Position numbers and translations under genes: made by a program. Source: Ancylobacter vacuolatus (GTDB lineage Bacteria > Pseudomonadota > Alphaproteobacteria > Rhizobiales > Xanthobacteraceae). From it: a DNA stretch of 64,000 nt. This document shows positions 15,670 to 24,579 of this stretch, piece by piece (within the stretch, counting starts at the first letter, position 1; each line of letters opens with the position of its first letter). The notes under the pieces were generated by a model. It did not search any database. It worked only from the letters and a program-made list of their open reading frames with translations, and had not been told where the DNA came from. The DNA is taken from assembly GCF_030813595.1 (NCBI RefSeq), contig NZ_JAUSUH010000003.1:62001-126000 (forward strand), written 5' to 3'.

Positions 15670-16176
15670 CTACCCCTTCGCCGTCTTGCGCACCGCGCCG
15701 CGCGGCAGGCGCAGGGGCCAGCGCACCATGTGGTCGACATAGTCTTCCAGCGGCAGCTCGTCCTCCAGCGCCGCCACCTTGCCGCGCACCGAGACGCCTG
15801 CCGCGTGGACGGTTTCAACGTCGCCCGACACCAGCGGGTGCCACCAGTAGAGATCGCGTCCCTCCTCCACCAGCCGATAGCCGCAGGAGGGCGGCAGCCA
15901 GTCGAGCGCGCGCACCGTCTCCGGCGTCAGCCGCACGCAATCGGGCACCTGCTTCTGGCGGTCGGGATAGTTGCGGCAGCGGCAGTTGAAATCGTCCAGC
16001 AGCTGGCAGCCAATATCGGTATAGGCGATCGCGTCGGTGTCCTCGTCCTGCAGCTTGACGAGGCAGCAGCGGCCGCAGCCGTCGCACAGGCTCTCCCATT
16101 CGGCAGAGTCCATCTCTTCCAGCGTCTTGCTGCGCCAGAACGGCGCCGGCGCGAGGGTGTTCGAATCGTCGTGCAT
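15670..16176 (-). CDS. YcgN-family cysteine cluster protein (UPF0260)
   Basis: A 168-residue cytosolic protein. [17 protein letters not shown], near residue 33, is the conserved Cys cluster, followed by [18 protein letters not shown]; together they give eight or more cysteines typical of Fe-S or zinc-binding UPF0260 proteins. Full family length. ATG 16176 chosen as it begins the conserved region; upstream frame is shadow. Biochemical role not known for the family. Convergent to the LysE gene and divergent from the PBP gene. Confidence 0.85.
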   Translation of the reverse strand: MHDDSNTLAPAPFWRSKTLEEMDSAEWESLCDGCGRCCLVKLQDEDTDAIAYTDIGCQLLDDFNCRCRNYPDRQKQVPDCVRLTPETVRALDWLPPSCGYRLVEEGRDLYWWHPLVSGDVETVHAAGVSVRGKVAALEDELPLEDYVDHMVRWPLRLPRGAVRKTAKG

Positions 16177-16388
16177 CGCTCTGCTGTTTCCGGCTCGCGC
16201 GTGTCGGCCGGCCCATGCGTCACAACATGGGTCCCGAACCGGCAATCACTCCTTAGCAATCACTCCTTAGATAGCGTTGCATCCTCGCCCTGGCGAGCCT
16301 TGATGCCGCCCTCGTCGCGCGGCAAGGGCTCAGCTATAAGGGCGGGGAGGACCCGGAAGGGACTTCCGCGCGCCGCTGGAGCACGGGC

Positions 16389-18617
16389 TTGAACGATACG
16401 CCGACCAACGATCCGCCGCAGGAGACGCCCCGGACAGCCGCCGGCGGCAAGGCTCCGCCGTCCGCTTTCCGGCGGCGCCTGCGCCATGTCCTGCTGGCCA
16501 TTGATTCCTGGATCGACTCCTCGATCTATTCCGGCGGCGTCACCCTGCGCGCAGGGTGGGGCGGCTTTGTCGCCTTCACCGAGCGCTTCAATGTGCAGGG
16601 CCCGGCCCGGATCGCCGTCTCGCTCGCCTCCGAGGCCATGACCTGGGGGGCGGTGGGTGCCGTCCTCATGCTCGCGCTGGCCGTGCCGGCCTTCCAGGAA
16701 ACCTCAGACGACTGGCTCAAGCGCGCCGAGCTCTCCGTCACTTTCCTTGATCGCTACGGCAACACGATCGGCGAGCGCGGCATCCGCCACAACGACACCG
16801 TGCCGCTGGAGGAATTCCCCGATCACCTCATCAAGGCCGTGCTGGCCACCGAGGACCGCCGCTTCTACGAGCATTTTGGCATCGACATTCCCGGCACCTT
16901 CCGCGCCGTGCTCTCCAATGCGCGGGCTGGCGGCGTGGTGCAGGGCGGCTCCTCCCTCACCCAGCAGCTGGCCAAGAACCTGTTCCTGTCGAACGAGCGC
17001 ACGCTTGAGCGCAAGATCAAGGAAGCGTTCCTGGCGTTGTGGCTGGAGTTCCACCTCACCAAGAACCAGATCCTCAAGCTCTATCTGGACCGCGCCTATA
17101 TGGGCGGCGGCGCCTTCGGCGTGGACGCGGCGTCGCAATATTATTTCGGCAAGTCGGCCCGCGAGGTAAACATGGCCGAGGCGGCGATGCTCGCCGGTCT
17201 GTTCAAGGCGCCATCGAAATTCGCACCCCATATCAACCTGCCGGCGGCGCGCGGGCGCGCCAGCGTGGTGCTCGACAATCTGGTCGATGCCGGCTTCATG
17301 ACCGAGGGCCAGGTGTTCGGCGCCCGCCGCAACCCCGCCACCCCGGTGGATCGCAAGCAGGACGACCTGCCGGAATATTATCTCGACTACGCCTTCGACC
17401 AGGTGAAGCAGATCGTCGACGCTCTGCCCAAGACCTATGCGGAGCGCTCCTTCATCGTCCGCACCGCGCTTGACCCGAACATCCAGAAGGCGGCCGACAC
17501 CGCCATCCGCGACAGCCTGCGCCAGTTCGGCAAGGACTATGGCGCGAAGCAGTCCGCCATGGTGGTGATGGAGCCGAACGGCTCGGTGCGCGCCATGGTC
17601 GGCGGGCGCGACTATGGCGAAAGCCAGTTCAACCGCGCCACCGACGCGCTGCGCCAGCCCGGCTCCTCGTTCAAGCCGTTCGTCTACACGGCGGCGCTGA
17701 TGACCGGGAAGTACAAGCCGAGCACCATCGTCGTCGACGGGCCGATCTGCATCGGCAACTGGTGCCCGCAGAACTATGGCCGCTCCTATGCCGGCTCGAT
17801 CACCTTGATCAACGCCCTCACCCGCTCGCTGAACACGGTGGCAGTCAAGCTGGCAGAGAATATCGGCCGCGGGCGCATCGTCGATCTCGCCCATGCCATG
17901 GGCCTGAAGACCGAGCTGAAGATCACCCGCGCCCTCCCCCTCGGTGCCGCCGAGGTGACGGTGGTGGACATGGCAACGGCCTATTCGGTGTTCGCCAGCG
18001 GCGGCTATTCGGTCGACCCGCACGCGGTGGTCGACATGCGGACGCCCAATGGCGAACCGGTGTGGAGCTTCGCCCAGAACGGGCCGAAGCCGAAGGAGCT
18101 GATCCCGCCCGACATCATCGCCATGATCAACCCGATGCTGAACAGCGTGGTGGAAAACGGCACCGGCCGGCGCGCCATGATCCCCGGCACCAAGGTCTCC
18201 GGCAAGACCGGCACCACCAATGCCTATCGCGACGCCTGGTTTGTCGGCTTCACCGGCAATTACGTGGGGGCCATCTGGTTCGGCAATGACGACTACCAGT
18301 CGACGCGCAAGATGACCGGCGGCTCACTGCCGGCGATGACCTGGCAGAAGGTGATGGCCTTCGCCCATCAGGGTATTGAGCTGAAGCCCACGCCGGGCCT
18401 TGGCAACCAGCCCGCGCCGGTGCTCGACGGCGCGGCGGCGCAGGCCTCGGCGCTGCAGATCGAAGGCATCCAGCGCCCGGTCACGCTCTCCCCGGCCTCG
18501 GCGGAACGTTTGATGGGCCTCTCAGTGCGCCTCAAGGAGGCGGCGTCCTCGCCCCCGCGCCGGCCCACCGCCGGCGTCGCCCCCGCGCCCGGCGCAAGCC
18601 TTGTGGGAAGCAACTGA
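16389..18617 (+). CDS. Penicillin-binding protein 1A family (bifunctional glycosyltransferase/transpeptidase)
   Basis: A 742-residue class A PBP that polymerises and crosslinks peptidoglycan in the periplasm. Cytosolic residues 1-85 are followed by a membrane anchor around 87-105. Glycosyltransferase 51 motifs are TEDRRFYEHFGID (catalytic Glu near 154) and QGGSSLTQQLAKN. Transpeptidase motifs are SSFK (Ser near 425), SLN and KTGT (near 604). The start is TTG 16389, the first start codon that keeps the basic N-terminal tail; I see no better ATG. The final ~100 residues are Ala/Pro-rich and probably disordered. Monocistronic. Confidence 0.92.
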   Translation: MNDTPTNDPPQETPRTAAGGKAPPSAFRRRLRHVLLAIDSWIDSSIYSGGVTLRAGWGGFVAFTERFNVQGPARIAVSLASEAMTWGAVGAVLMLALAVPAFQETSDDWLKRAELSVTFLDRYGNTIGERGIRHNDTVPLEEFPDHLIKAVLATEDRRFYEHFGIDIPGTFRAVLSNARAGGVVQGGSSLTQQLAKNLFLSNERTLERKIKEAFLALWLEFHLTKNQILKLYLDRAYMGGGAFGVDAASQYYFGKSAREVNMAEAAMLAGLFKAPSKFAPHINLPAARGRASVVLDNLVDAGFMTEGQVFGARRNPATPVDRKQDDLPEYYLDYAFDQVKQIVDALPKTYAERSFIVRTALDPNIQKAADTAIRDSLRQFGKDYGAKQSAMVVMEPNGSVRAMVGGRDYGESQFNRATDALRQPGSSFKPFVYTAALMTGKYKPSTIVVDGPICIGNWCPQNYGRSYAGSITLINALTRSLNTVAVKLAENIGRGRIVDLAHAMGLKTELKITRALPLGAAEVTVVDMATAYSVFASGGYSVDPHAVVDMRTPNGEPVWSFAQNGPKPKELIPPDIIAMINPMLNSVVENGTGRRAMIPGTKVSGKTGTTNAYRDAWFVGFTGNYVGAIWFGNDDYQSTRKMTGGSLPAMTWQKVMAFAHQGIELKPTPGLGNQPAPVLDGAAAQASALQIEGIQRPVTLSPASAERLMGLSVRLKEAASSPPRRPTAGVAPAPGASLVGSN

Positions 18618-18689
18618 CCCACCGCGATTGACCTTCCCCCCGCGAGCGCCCATCCATGAGGCGCCCGCTCCACCGGATAGCTTCTGCAC

Positions 18690-19280
18690 GTGCGCTCCCT
18701 GCTGTTCCTCCTGACCCTGGCCATCGGCGCCGCCCTCGGGCTCGGCCTTACCTGGATCACCATGGTGGACGGGTACGGCCCGGGGCTGGTGCGTTCCGGG
18801 CCGTGGGAGACCTGGCCGCGCGCCGGCACCGAGACGGCCGATCCCTATGCGCGCGCCGCGCTCGCCCGCGCTGGCGAATTGCCGCTGGAGCTGGCGGACG
18901 GCATCGCCTTCGTCGCGACGACCGATTCGGCCGGCCGCCCGCTCGATGGGCGCTGCGACATAACGGTCTCCGGCAGCCTGCCGCAGGCGCGGTACTGGAC
19001 GCTTACCCTCACCGACGCCCAGAACCGGCTGATCGACAATGCCGCCGCCCGCACCGGCTTCACCAGCACCGAAGTCGTGTGGAACCGCGACAGCACGCTC
19101 GACGTGGCATTGGGCCCGCGCGCCCGCGCCGGCAACTGGCTGCCCACCGGCGCCCGCGACCGCATCGTCCTCACCTTCCGCCTCTACGATACGGCGGTCG
19201 GCCTCGCCAACCGCACCAGCGACGCCCCGGAGATGCCGCGCATCCTGACCGAGCATTGCCCGTGGGAGCGCAGCTCATGA
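18690..19280 (+). CDS. DUF1214 domain membrane-anchored protein
   Basis: A 196-residue protein with one N-terminal helix (LLFLLTLAIGAALGLGLTW) and a periplasmic domain ending FRLYDTAVGLANRTSDAPEM. The block DITVSGSLPQARYWTLTLTD is the usual DUF1214 beta core. It starts at GTG 18690. The gene lies 10 bases upstream of a DUF1254 gene; these two domains occur fused or side by side in many bacteria. In eukaryote-like and other relatives they are linked to porin-like or plasma-membrane functions, but no biochemical role is established. Confidence 0.82.
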   Translation: MRSLLFLLTLAIGAALGLGLTWITMVDGYGPGLVRSGPWETWPRAGTETADPYARAALARAGELPLELADGIAFVATTDSAGRPLDGRCDITVSGSLPQARYWTLTLTDAQNRLIDNAAARTGFTSTEVVWNRDSTLDVALGPRARAGNWLPTGARDRIVLTFRLYDTAVGLANRTSDAPEMPRILTEHCPWERSS

Positions 19281-19290
19281 GCCCGCGCCG

Positions 19291-19836
19291 ATGAGCCGTT
19301 TCATCCTCCCCGCCCTCGCCGGCATCGTGCTCGGCCTCATCGTCCATCTGGCCGCCGTGCTGGTGCTGCCCTATCTCGCCGAGCAAGACGCCTATGCAAG
19401 GCTGGCGGCGGTGGCCGGGCCCAATGAGGTGGTGCCGATCGACGATCCCTCCGACGCGGGTGCGGTGCTGCCCGCCACCGACCCGGCCTTCATCTCGGCG
19501 GTGTGCCTGTATGATCTGGCCGCTGGCCCGCTCAAGGTGCGCGTTCCCACCACGGAGGACTACACTTCGGTGTCGTTCTACACCCGCCACGGCCTGCCCT
19601 TCTACGCCATCAACGACCGCTCCGCCGGGCGCTCCATCATCGAGCTGGATCTGATGAACGCCAAGCAACGCGCTGCGCTGCCGGAAGACGACGAAGTGAC
19701 CGCGGCCGACCGGCTGATCGTCGAATCCCCCAGCGACGAGGGCATCGTGCTGATACGGGCGCTGGTGCGCGAGCGAAGCGCCCGCGACGAAGTGCGCGCG
19801 CGGATGCAGCTGGCGAACTGCGCTCCCGCCACCTGA
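19291..19836 (+). CDS. DUF1254 domain membrane-anchored protein
   Basis: A 181-residue protein with an N-terminal membrane helix (ILPALAGIVLGLIVHLAAVLV) and a periplasmic domain. ATDPAFISAVCLYDLAAGPL and TEDYTSVSFYTRHGLPFYA match the small alphaproteobacterial DUF1254 type. It directly follows the DUF1214 gene and is expected to be co-transcribed with it. Function unknown. Confidence 0.8.
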   Translation: MSRFILPALAGIVLGLIVHLAAVLVLPYLAEQDAYARLAAVAGPNEVVPIDDPSDAGAVLPATDPAFISAVCLYDLAAGPLKVRVPTTEDYTSVSFYTRHGLPFYAINDRSAGRSIIELDLMNAKQRAALPEDDEVTAADRLIVESPSDEGIVLIRALVRERSARDEVRARMQLANCAPAT

Positions 19837-19854
19837 GCCACAGCCAGCCCAGCG

Positions 19855-20025
19855 CTAGCGCGGATCGTGGACCACGACGGCCGCGGGCGCCAGCGTCGCC
19901 GCGCCGGGGCGCACATACTGCACCACAGGTAGAATGATCACCTTGGCCGAGCCTTCGGGGGGCACGCGCACGCCCACCGCCTCGCCCTGCGGTCGCAACG
20001 TCGGAAACGGCACTAAGGCACCCAT
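19855..20025 (-). CDS. Small hypothetical protein
   Basis: A 56-residue basic protein (MGALVPFPTLRPQGEAVGVR...). Support comes from a clean GGGAGG five bases before the ATG at 20025 and from its position between convergent and divergent genes. Pro/Val-rich; no signal peptide or cysteine. The longer frame to 20073 is less likely. No family was recognised. Confidence 0.5.
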   Translation of the reverse strand: MGALVPFPTLRPQGEAVGVRVPPEGSAKVIILPVVQYVRPGAATLAPAAVVVHDPR

Positions 20026-20169
20026 CGCGCCCTCCCATGTCCCGCCAAACGGCAGTGGCCCAGTACGGGACAACCATGGTTAACGGCTTTCTAACGTTCG
20101 AGCGCTAGCTTGGTTTCGCGCCCCGCACCGGGGTGGCGCAATCCGCCAAATCGCGAGCTGTCCGCCTCC

Positions 20170-21288
20170 ATGCCTTCCCTTTCCGGTTCCGGCCCCAACG
20201 ACCCGCACGACACGGCGCGACGTTCCTATCAGGACACCCGCCCGGCGATGCTGCGGCTGCTGGTGCATGAATTCCTGCGGCAGCCGGTGCTCGGCGAGGC
20301 GGCGGAAGCCCGCTTCATCACCCTCGCCGTCCGGCTGATCGAGGGTGTCGATCCGGCGGTCGCGGCCCGCCATGTCCGCGAGCTGGCGGCGCACCCAGCG
20401 CTGCCGCGCGTGCTGGCGCGCCATCTCGCCGCCGGGCCGATGGCCCTGGCCGGGCCGATCCTGCGGCTTTCGCCGGTGCTCGACGAGAACGACCTGACGG
20501 AGCTGGCCGAACAGGCCGGCCCCGCCCACCTCGCCGCCATGGCTGCCCGCCGCGAGGTGACGCCGGCCCTCGCCAAGCGCCTGGCCGAGCTGACCCATCG
20601 CCGCAGCGCCGGTCCCGCCCCGGAAGCCTTTGTGGCGGAAGCCCTTGCAGCGGAAGTCCTTGCGGCAGAATCCGCCGCAGCCCAGCCACCTGCCGCCGCC
20701 AGCGTCGCCGTGCGCCCGGCCGATCTCCCCGCCGCACCGGCCGAGGCGTCGCCACCCGCCGGCACGGATTTCTTCCTCGCCGGGCCGGAGGAGCGCGCCA
20801 GCCTCATCGCCCGCCTTGTTACCCTGCCGCCGCTGCCGCTTTCCGAGCGTCCGGCGCCGCCGCCGGTGAGCTTCATCGACGCCCTGCTCGACGCCGCCAA
20901 AGCGAAGGGCACGGGCGAGCTCGCCGCGTTGATGGAGCGCGCGCTGGGGGTCACGCCCGAAAACGCCGCCCGCATCATCGCCGACGACACCGGCCAGTCG
21001 CTGGCGGTTGTCGCCCGCGCGCTGGGCCTGTCCTTCGCCATCCTCTCGCGCGTCCTGTTCCGCCTGCATCCGGTGGCCGGCCGCTCGGCCGGCGAAATGG
21101 CGCGGCTGGCGGAAATGTTCGACGAACTCCCCCTCGCTAGCGCCCAGCATCTGGTCGCCTCCTGGCGCGGCAGCCGACGCCCGTTGCGCGAGCGGGCGGA
21201 GGATGCCCCCTCCATGCGCAGCTTCAATGCGCCCTATGCGGCGCCGGCGGTTCCGGCGGCCTCGGAAGGGCGCCAGCGCAAGAGCTGA
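20170..21288 (+). CDS. DUF2336 domain protein
   Basis: A 372-residue cytosolic helical-repeat protein. Residues ~25-160 (LLVHEFLRQPVLGEAAEARF onwards) and the C-terminal half (LLDAAKAKGTGELAALMERA, then AARIIADDTGQSLAVVARAL) are the HEAT-like halves typical of DUF2336 in Rhizobiales. They are separated by an Ala/Pro-rich linker (~165-230). ATG 20170 is preferred over TTG 20110. Family function unknown; members are often near motility or signalling genes, but no such neighbours are seen here. Confidence 0.82.
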   Translation: MPSLSGSGPNDPHDTARRSYQDTRPAMLRLLVHEFLRQPVLGEAAEARFITLAVRLIEGVDPAVAARHVRELAAHPALPRVLARHLAAGPMALAGPILRLSPVLDENDLTELAEQAGPAHLAAMAARREVTPALAKRLAELTHRRSAGPAPEAFVAEALAAEVLAAESAAAQPPAAASVAVRPADLPAAPAEASPPAGTDFFLAGPEERASLIARLVTLPPLPLSERPAPPPVSFIDALLDAAKAKGTGELAALMERALGVTPENAARIIADDTGQSLAVVARALGLSFAILSRVLFRLHPVAGRSAGEMARLAEMFDELPLASAQHLVASWRGSRRPLRERAEDAPSMRSFNAPYAAPAVPAASEGRQRKS

Positions 21289-21300
21289 GCGACATCAGGA

Positions 21301-21648
21301 TCAATCGCGCGCCAGATCGAGGAAGCAGCGCCCCGCGCGGTCCTCGATCTCGACCAGCCAGAGGTCGGAATCGTAGCGCGCCTCGCGCGCCATCCGCGCC
21401 TCGGCCTCGCTCTCGGGGGTGCCCGGCGGCACCAGCGGCGTGAACAGGCGCACGCCCTCCTCCTCGGGCGCCCCGTCCAGCGAGGGTAGCGCCGGGCCGT
21501 ACAGCGCCGCCTTGCCGTCCTGCGTCGCCACGATCACGAAAACCGCCCCGGCCTCCTCCGCACCGCGCCGGCGCACGGCGGCGAAGGCACCGGCGCCATT
21601 GGCCCGGCGCAGCAGGGCGGAAACGAAGATCCCGCTTTTCAGCCGCAT
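21301..21648 (-). CDS. DUF1491 family protein
   Basis: A 115-residue protein found widely in Alphaproteobacteria. The start LKSGIFVSALLRRANGAGAF and the end RYDSDLWLVEIEDRAGRCFL are conserved family blocks. Soluble. It follows the peptidoglycan-binding gene by six bases on the same strand and is likely in one operon with it. Function unknown. Confidence 0.82.
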   Translation of the reverse strand: MRLKSGIFVSALLRRANGAGAFAAVRRRGAEEAGAVFVIVATQDGKAALYGPALPSLDGAPEEEGVRLFTPLVPPGTPESEAEARMAREARYDSDLWLVEIEDRAGRCFLDLARD

Positions 21649-21654
21649 GTTGGC

Positions 21655-22347
21655 CTACCGAATGCTGAAGCCTGAGACGGCGGTGAGTTCGCGGATCACC
21701 CGCTCCGACATCTGCCCCGTCACCGGCAGGCGGCGGTCGCGCTCGAAGCGCTGGATCGCCTCCTCGGTCGCCGCACCGAAGACACCGTCGATGCGGATCG
21801 GGCCATAGCCAAGGCGCGCCAGCGCCTTCTGAATTTCCATCACGCGCGGCGAAACCGGCACGTCGCCCGGCGGCAGCAGCCCGGCGGGGGACGCGCCCGC
21901 CTTCTCCGCCATCGGCGCGGTCCCAGCCGCAGAGGGCGTGGCGGCGGCAGGGCGCGGCGCCACCGGCTTGGCAGGTGGCAGCGGTGTCGGCTGTTGCGTC
22001 GCCATGTCGGGCGCCGGCGCCTCCAGCGGCACCGCTGGCGCGGCCACCGAGGCAGCGGGCGGGGCGGCCGAGTTCACCGGCGGGGAGGCGCTGGCGGCGC
22101 GCGGCGTGTCGACCTGGCGGATGTCCGGCGGCGCCGAGAGCGTCGCGGCGCCGCGCCCGGTGGAACCGGGACGCCCCTGCTGCAGCGCCAGCGCGTTGAA
22201 CAGAACGGCGGCGCTGGCACCGGCGGCAAGAACGAGCATGAACAGGTCCGAGCGCCGCCGGCCATGGCGGTAGGGGCGCCCCGCGACGCGCTCGCCATCG
22301 AGATCGATATCGTCCACCAGGAGATCGCTGGCATAGGAACGGGGCAT
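21655..22347 (-). CDS. Membrane-anchored peptidoglycan-binding protein
   Basis: A 230-residue protein. A short cytosolic N-terminus with a conserved YASDLLVDDIDLDGERVAGR block precedes a transmembrane helix near residues 34-55. A long Ala/Pro linker follows, and then a PG_binding_1 domain (residues ~165-225: MEIQKALARLGYGPIRIDGV). It would tether a cytosolic segment to the cell wall. First gene of a probable two-gene unit with the DUF1491 gene. Divergent from the DUF5330 gene; the 200-base spacer shows nothing specific. Confidence 0.82.
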   Translation of the reverse strand: MPRSYASDLLVDDIDLDGERVAGRPYRHGRRRSDLFMLVLAAGASAAVLFNALALQQGRPGSTGRGAATLSAPPDIRQVDTPRAASASPPVNSAAPPAASVAAPAVPLEAPAPDMATQQPTPLPPAKPVAPRPAAATPSAAGTAPMAEKAGASPAGLLPPGDVPVSPRVMEIQKALARLGYGPIRIDGVFGAATEEAIQRFERDRRLPVTGQMSERVIRELTAVSGFSIR

Positions 22348-22549
22348 GGAACCGTGTTCTGGAATCCGAATCGAGGGGCGCAGGCGGCAGGGCCCGGAGA
22401 CAATGCCATGCGGGGTTTAAGCGAACCCTAAAAGCGGCCGTCGTGCTTAACATCGCCTTTCCGCGATCGGCTGATTTTGCGGGTTTTCGACACCGCTTGG
22501 GCAACCCGCAGCCTTTATCCTCCGCTATCAGGCTTCCGCGAGACGGCTC

Positions 22550-23083
22550 ATGTTCTTTCTGCTGCGCATCGGTTTCTGGCTCACCCTCGTCTTCCTGCTG
22601 CTGCCGGCGGTGGTCGGCGGGCCGTCGTCGCACATCCCGGCCACGGGCACGGCGGCGGGCGAGCCGAAGGTCAGCGCCATGGACGCGCTCTCGGCGGCCA
22701 CGGCGGCGGCGGCCGATGCGGGCGGCTTCTGTTCCCGCCAGCCGCAAGCCTGTGCGATCGGGGGCAGCCTTATCCAGCTGATCGGCGAGCGCGCCGAGGC
22801 CGGGGCGCGCTTCGCGCTCAGCTATCTCTCCGAGCAGATCGTGGAGGAGAAGCGCAAGGCGGCGGCCCGCGCCGACGGCTCGCGCGCCGGCGACACGCTG
22901 ACCACCCATGATCTAAGCCCCGCCTGGCAAGGCCCGCGCCCGCCTGCGGGAGCCGCGTCGTCGGACATGACCGGCTCCACCGGCGCGGCACCCGCAGCGC
23001 CGGCGGCGATCCCGGCCGGCGTCCTTCCGTCCCAGCCAACCACGCCCGGCGCCGTGCCGCTGCCGCCGAAACGTCCCGCCTGA
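22550..23083 (+). CDS. DUF5330 domain protein
   Basis: A 177-residue protein with an N-terminal membrane or signal helix (FLLRIGFWLTLVFLLLPAVV). The conserved core GGFCSRQPQACAIGGSLIQL has two cysteines that could form a disulfide in the periplasm. The C-terminal 70 residues are Pro/Ala-rich and probably disordered. The motif FC-x-RQPxAC is the family mark of DUF5330 in Rhizobiales. Function unknown. Confidence 0.8.
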   Translation: MFFLLRIGFWLTLVFLLLPAVVGGPSSHIPATGTAAGEPKVSAMDALSAATAAAADAGGFCSRQPQACAIGGSLIQLIGERAEAGARFALSYLSEQIVEEKRKAAARADGSRAGDTLTTHDLSPAWQGPRPPAGAASSDMTGSTGAAPAAPAAIPAGVLPSQPTTPGAVPLPPKRPA

Positions 23084-23154
23084 GGCGTCCGGGCGGGTCG
23101 CGCGCCATTGCGCTTGGCGCCCCCGCACTCCTATATGCGGGCCGAGAGGCGCCG

Positions 23155-23589
23155 ATGACATCAAAGATTGACAGCATCATCGAGGACTTCGAACTCCTCG
23201 ATAATTGGGACGATCGCTACCGCTACCTCATCGAATTGGGGAGGGCCTTGCCGCCCTTCCCGGAGGAGCGCCGCAGCGAGCAGTCCAAGGTTCAAGGCTG
23301 CGCCAGCCAGGTCTGGCTGGTGAGCGACGCCAGCACCGGCGAGGAAGGCCCGCGCCTCGCCTTTCACGGCGATTCCGACGCCCATATCGTGCGTGGTCTG
23401 GTCGCCATCCTGCTGGCGCTCTATTCGGACCGCCCGGCAAGCGACATCCTTTCGGCCGATCCCGGCGCCGTGTTCGCGCGCATCGGCCTCAAGGACCACC
23501 TCACCCCGCAGCGCTCGAACGGGCTGCGCTCGATGGTCGAGCGCATCCGCGCCGACGCGCGGGCGGCGCTGGAACCGGCGCCGCTCTAG
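23155..23589 (+). CDS. sufE: SufE family cysteine desulfurase activator
   Basis: A 144-residue protein that takes sulfur from SufS-type desulfurase for Fe-S cluster assembly. The acceptor Cys is residue 49 in KVQGCASQVWL, the diagnostic motif. IIEDFELLDNWDDRYRYLIELG at the N-terminus and NGLRSMVERIR at the C-terminus are also conserved. Start ATG 23155. No suf operon is visible in the window, which is common for the stand-alone alphaproteobacterial sufE. Confidence 0.92.
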   Translation: MTSKIDSIIEDFELLDNWDDRYRYLIELGRALPPFPEERRSEQSKVQGCASQVWLVSDASTGEEGPRLAFHGDSDAHIVRGLVAILLALYSDRPASDILSADPGAVFARIGLKDHLTPQRSNGLRSMVERIRADARAALEPAPL

Positions 23590-23612
23590 AGAGCGCCCGG
23601 TCGGAGAGGATT

Positions 23613-24170
23613 CTAGCCGGCTTCCCCCGACCCGCCGCCAGTTCCCTCCGCCGCCTTCCAGGCCCGGGTGCGGGCGCGGGCCGGGCCGTGGGCCGCCTCG
23701 CTCAGCCCATAGTGGCGCGCCAGCCGGTCCAGCCCCAGCGCCAGCACCACCTTGGCGGTGCGGGCCGGCCAGAGCCGCTCCTGCTCCACCTGCTCCAGCC
23801 CCTTGAGGAAGCAGCACACATCCATCAGCAGGCCGGAGAACTCCGGCCCCGCCGCCTCCAGCGCCCGCGCCACACGCTGGCGGGCGGCGAGCATGGCCTC
23901 GGAGGCGTTGAGCCCCGCCGTGCCGCCGGCACGGTCCGCCCGCGTCACCGCGTCCCAGTTGGCGGTCAGGCGCGGGGCCATGCCGGCACGGGTGAAATCG
24001 GCCCGCAGCCGCTCGCCGGCAATGAGCTGGACCGGCGCGATAAAGCTTCGGCCATCACGCCCGCGCCGCCGCGCCAGCCAGCCGAGCGGGCTTTCCTCCA
24101 GATCGATGGCGACGGCACGGCGCACACCGTCGATCTCCACCTCGACATGGTCGATGCGGCGCTCAGCCAT
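23613..24170 (-). CDS. gafZ: DUF6456 protein, GafZ-like GTA activator/antiterminator
   Basis: A 185-residue soluble protein. SPLGWLARRRGRDGRSFIAP and the later helices (GLNASEAMLAARQRVARALE, then FLKGLEQVEQERLWPARTAKVVLALGLDRLARHYGL) fit the DUF6456 domain. In Rhodobacter this domain forms the omega-like C-terminal part of the GTA activator GafA; in Caulobacter it is a separate protein, GafZ, that modifies RNA polymerase to read through terminators. GGGAGG precedes ATG 24170. The start overlaps the DnaA-like HTH gene by eight bases. Assignment rests on domain recall plus gene pairing. Confidence 0.72.
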   Translation of the reverse strand: MAERRIDHVEVEIDGVRRAVAIDLEESPLGWLARRRGRDGRSFIAPVQLIAGERLRADFTRAGMAPRLTANWDAVTRADRAGGTAGLNASEAMLAARQRVARALEAAGPEFSGLLMDVCCFLKGLEQVEQERLWPARTAKVVLALGLDRLARHYGLSEAAHGPARARTRAWKAAEGTGGGSGEAG

Positions 24171-24540
24171 GCATCCCTCCCGCGCCGATTCCGTCCGCGC
24201 CGGCCGGGGGCGACAGGCGGCGCGCATCATCCTCCAGCGCCGCCACCCAGCGGTCCCAGCCGGCACTCTCGCGCCGCTCCTCGATCCGCCGGCAGGCATG
24301 GGCGACGGTGGAGCGGTGGCGGCCGAAGCCGGCGGCCACCCGGCTCATCGGCAGGCCGAGCCCGACATGGGCGAGATACATGGCAAGCGCGCGGGCGGAG
24401 GCGCAGCGCCGGTCGAGCCGCCTGGGATGCATCACGAGCGGCAAGGGAATAGCGGTGGCGTCGGCGGCCAACCGGGCGGCGATCAGGCACGGTTCGGCCA
24501 CCGGCCGCGCCGGAGGGGACGGGGCGTGGGGATCAGGCAT
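24163..24540 (-). CDS. gafY: DnaA-like HTH protein, GafY-like GTA activator
   Basis: A 125-residue protein with a C-terminal DNA-binding domain like DnaA domain IV: ARALAMYLAHVGLGLPMSRV followed by AAGFGRHRSTVAHACRRIEE (residues ~49-88). It lacks the AAA+ ATPase, so it is not DnaA itself. It is the upstream member of an overlapping pair with a DUF6456 gene; the two correspond to the N- and C-terminal parts of Rhodobacter GafA and to Caulobacter GafY/GafZ. GGAG lies seven bases before ATG 24540, inside one arm of an inverted repeat. Its expected role is to activate the promoter of the GTA genes, and the head module is in this window. Confidence 0.7.
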   Translation of the reverse strand: MPDPHAPSPPARPVAEPCLIAARLAADATAIPLPLVMHPRRLDRRCASARALAMYLAHVGLGLPMSRVAAGFGRHRSTVAHACRRIEERRESAGWDRWVAALEDDARRLSPPAGADGIGAGGMHG

Positions 24541-24548
24541 GGGACATC

Positions 24549-24579
24549 TCCGATAGAGGAATTAAAGCCTATTATCGGA
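24549..24579. promoter_or_regulatory. Inverted repeat before gafY, candidate operator
   Basis: TCCGATA-N17-TATCGGA, perfect seven-base arms. The proximal arm overlaps the GGAG ribosome site of the HTH gene, so a bound repressor or RNA hairpin would block expression. 24580-24732 is unusually AT-rich for this genome and must hold the promoters of both divergent genes. Confidence 0.45.

Noticed and set aside
16704-18023. 439-codon minus-strand frame within the PBP gene
   Set aside because: Antisense to PBP1A with all catalytic motifs; shadow frame.
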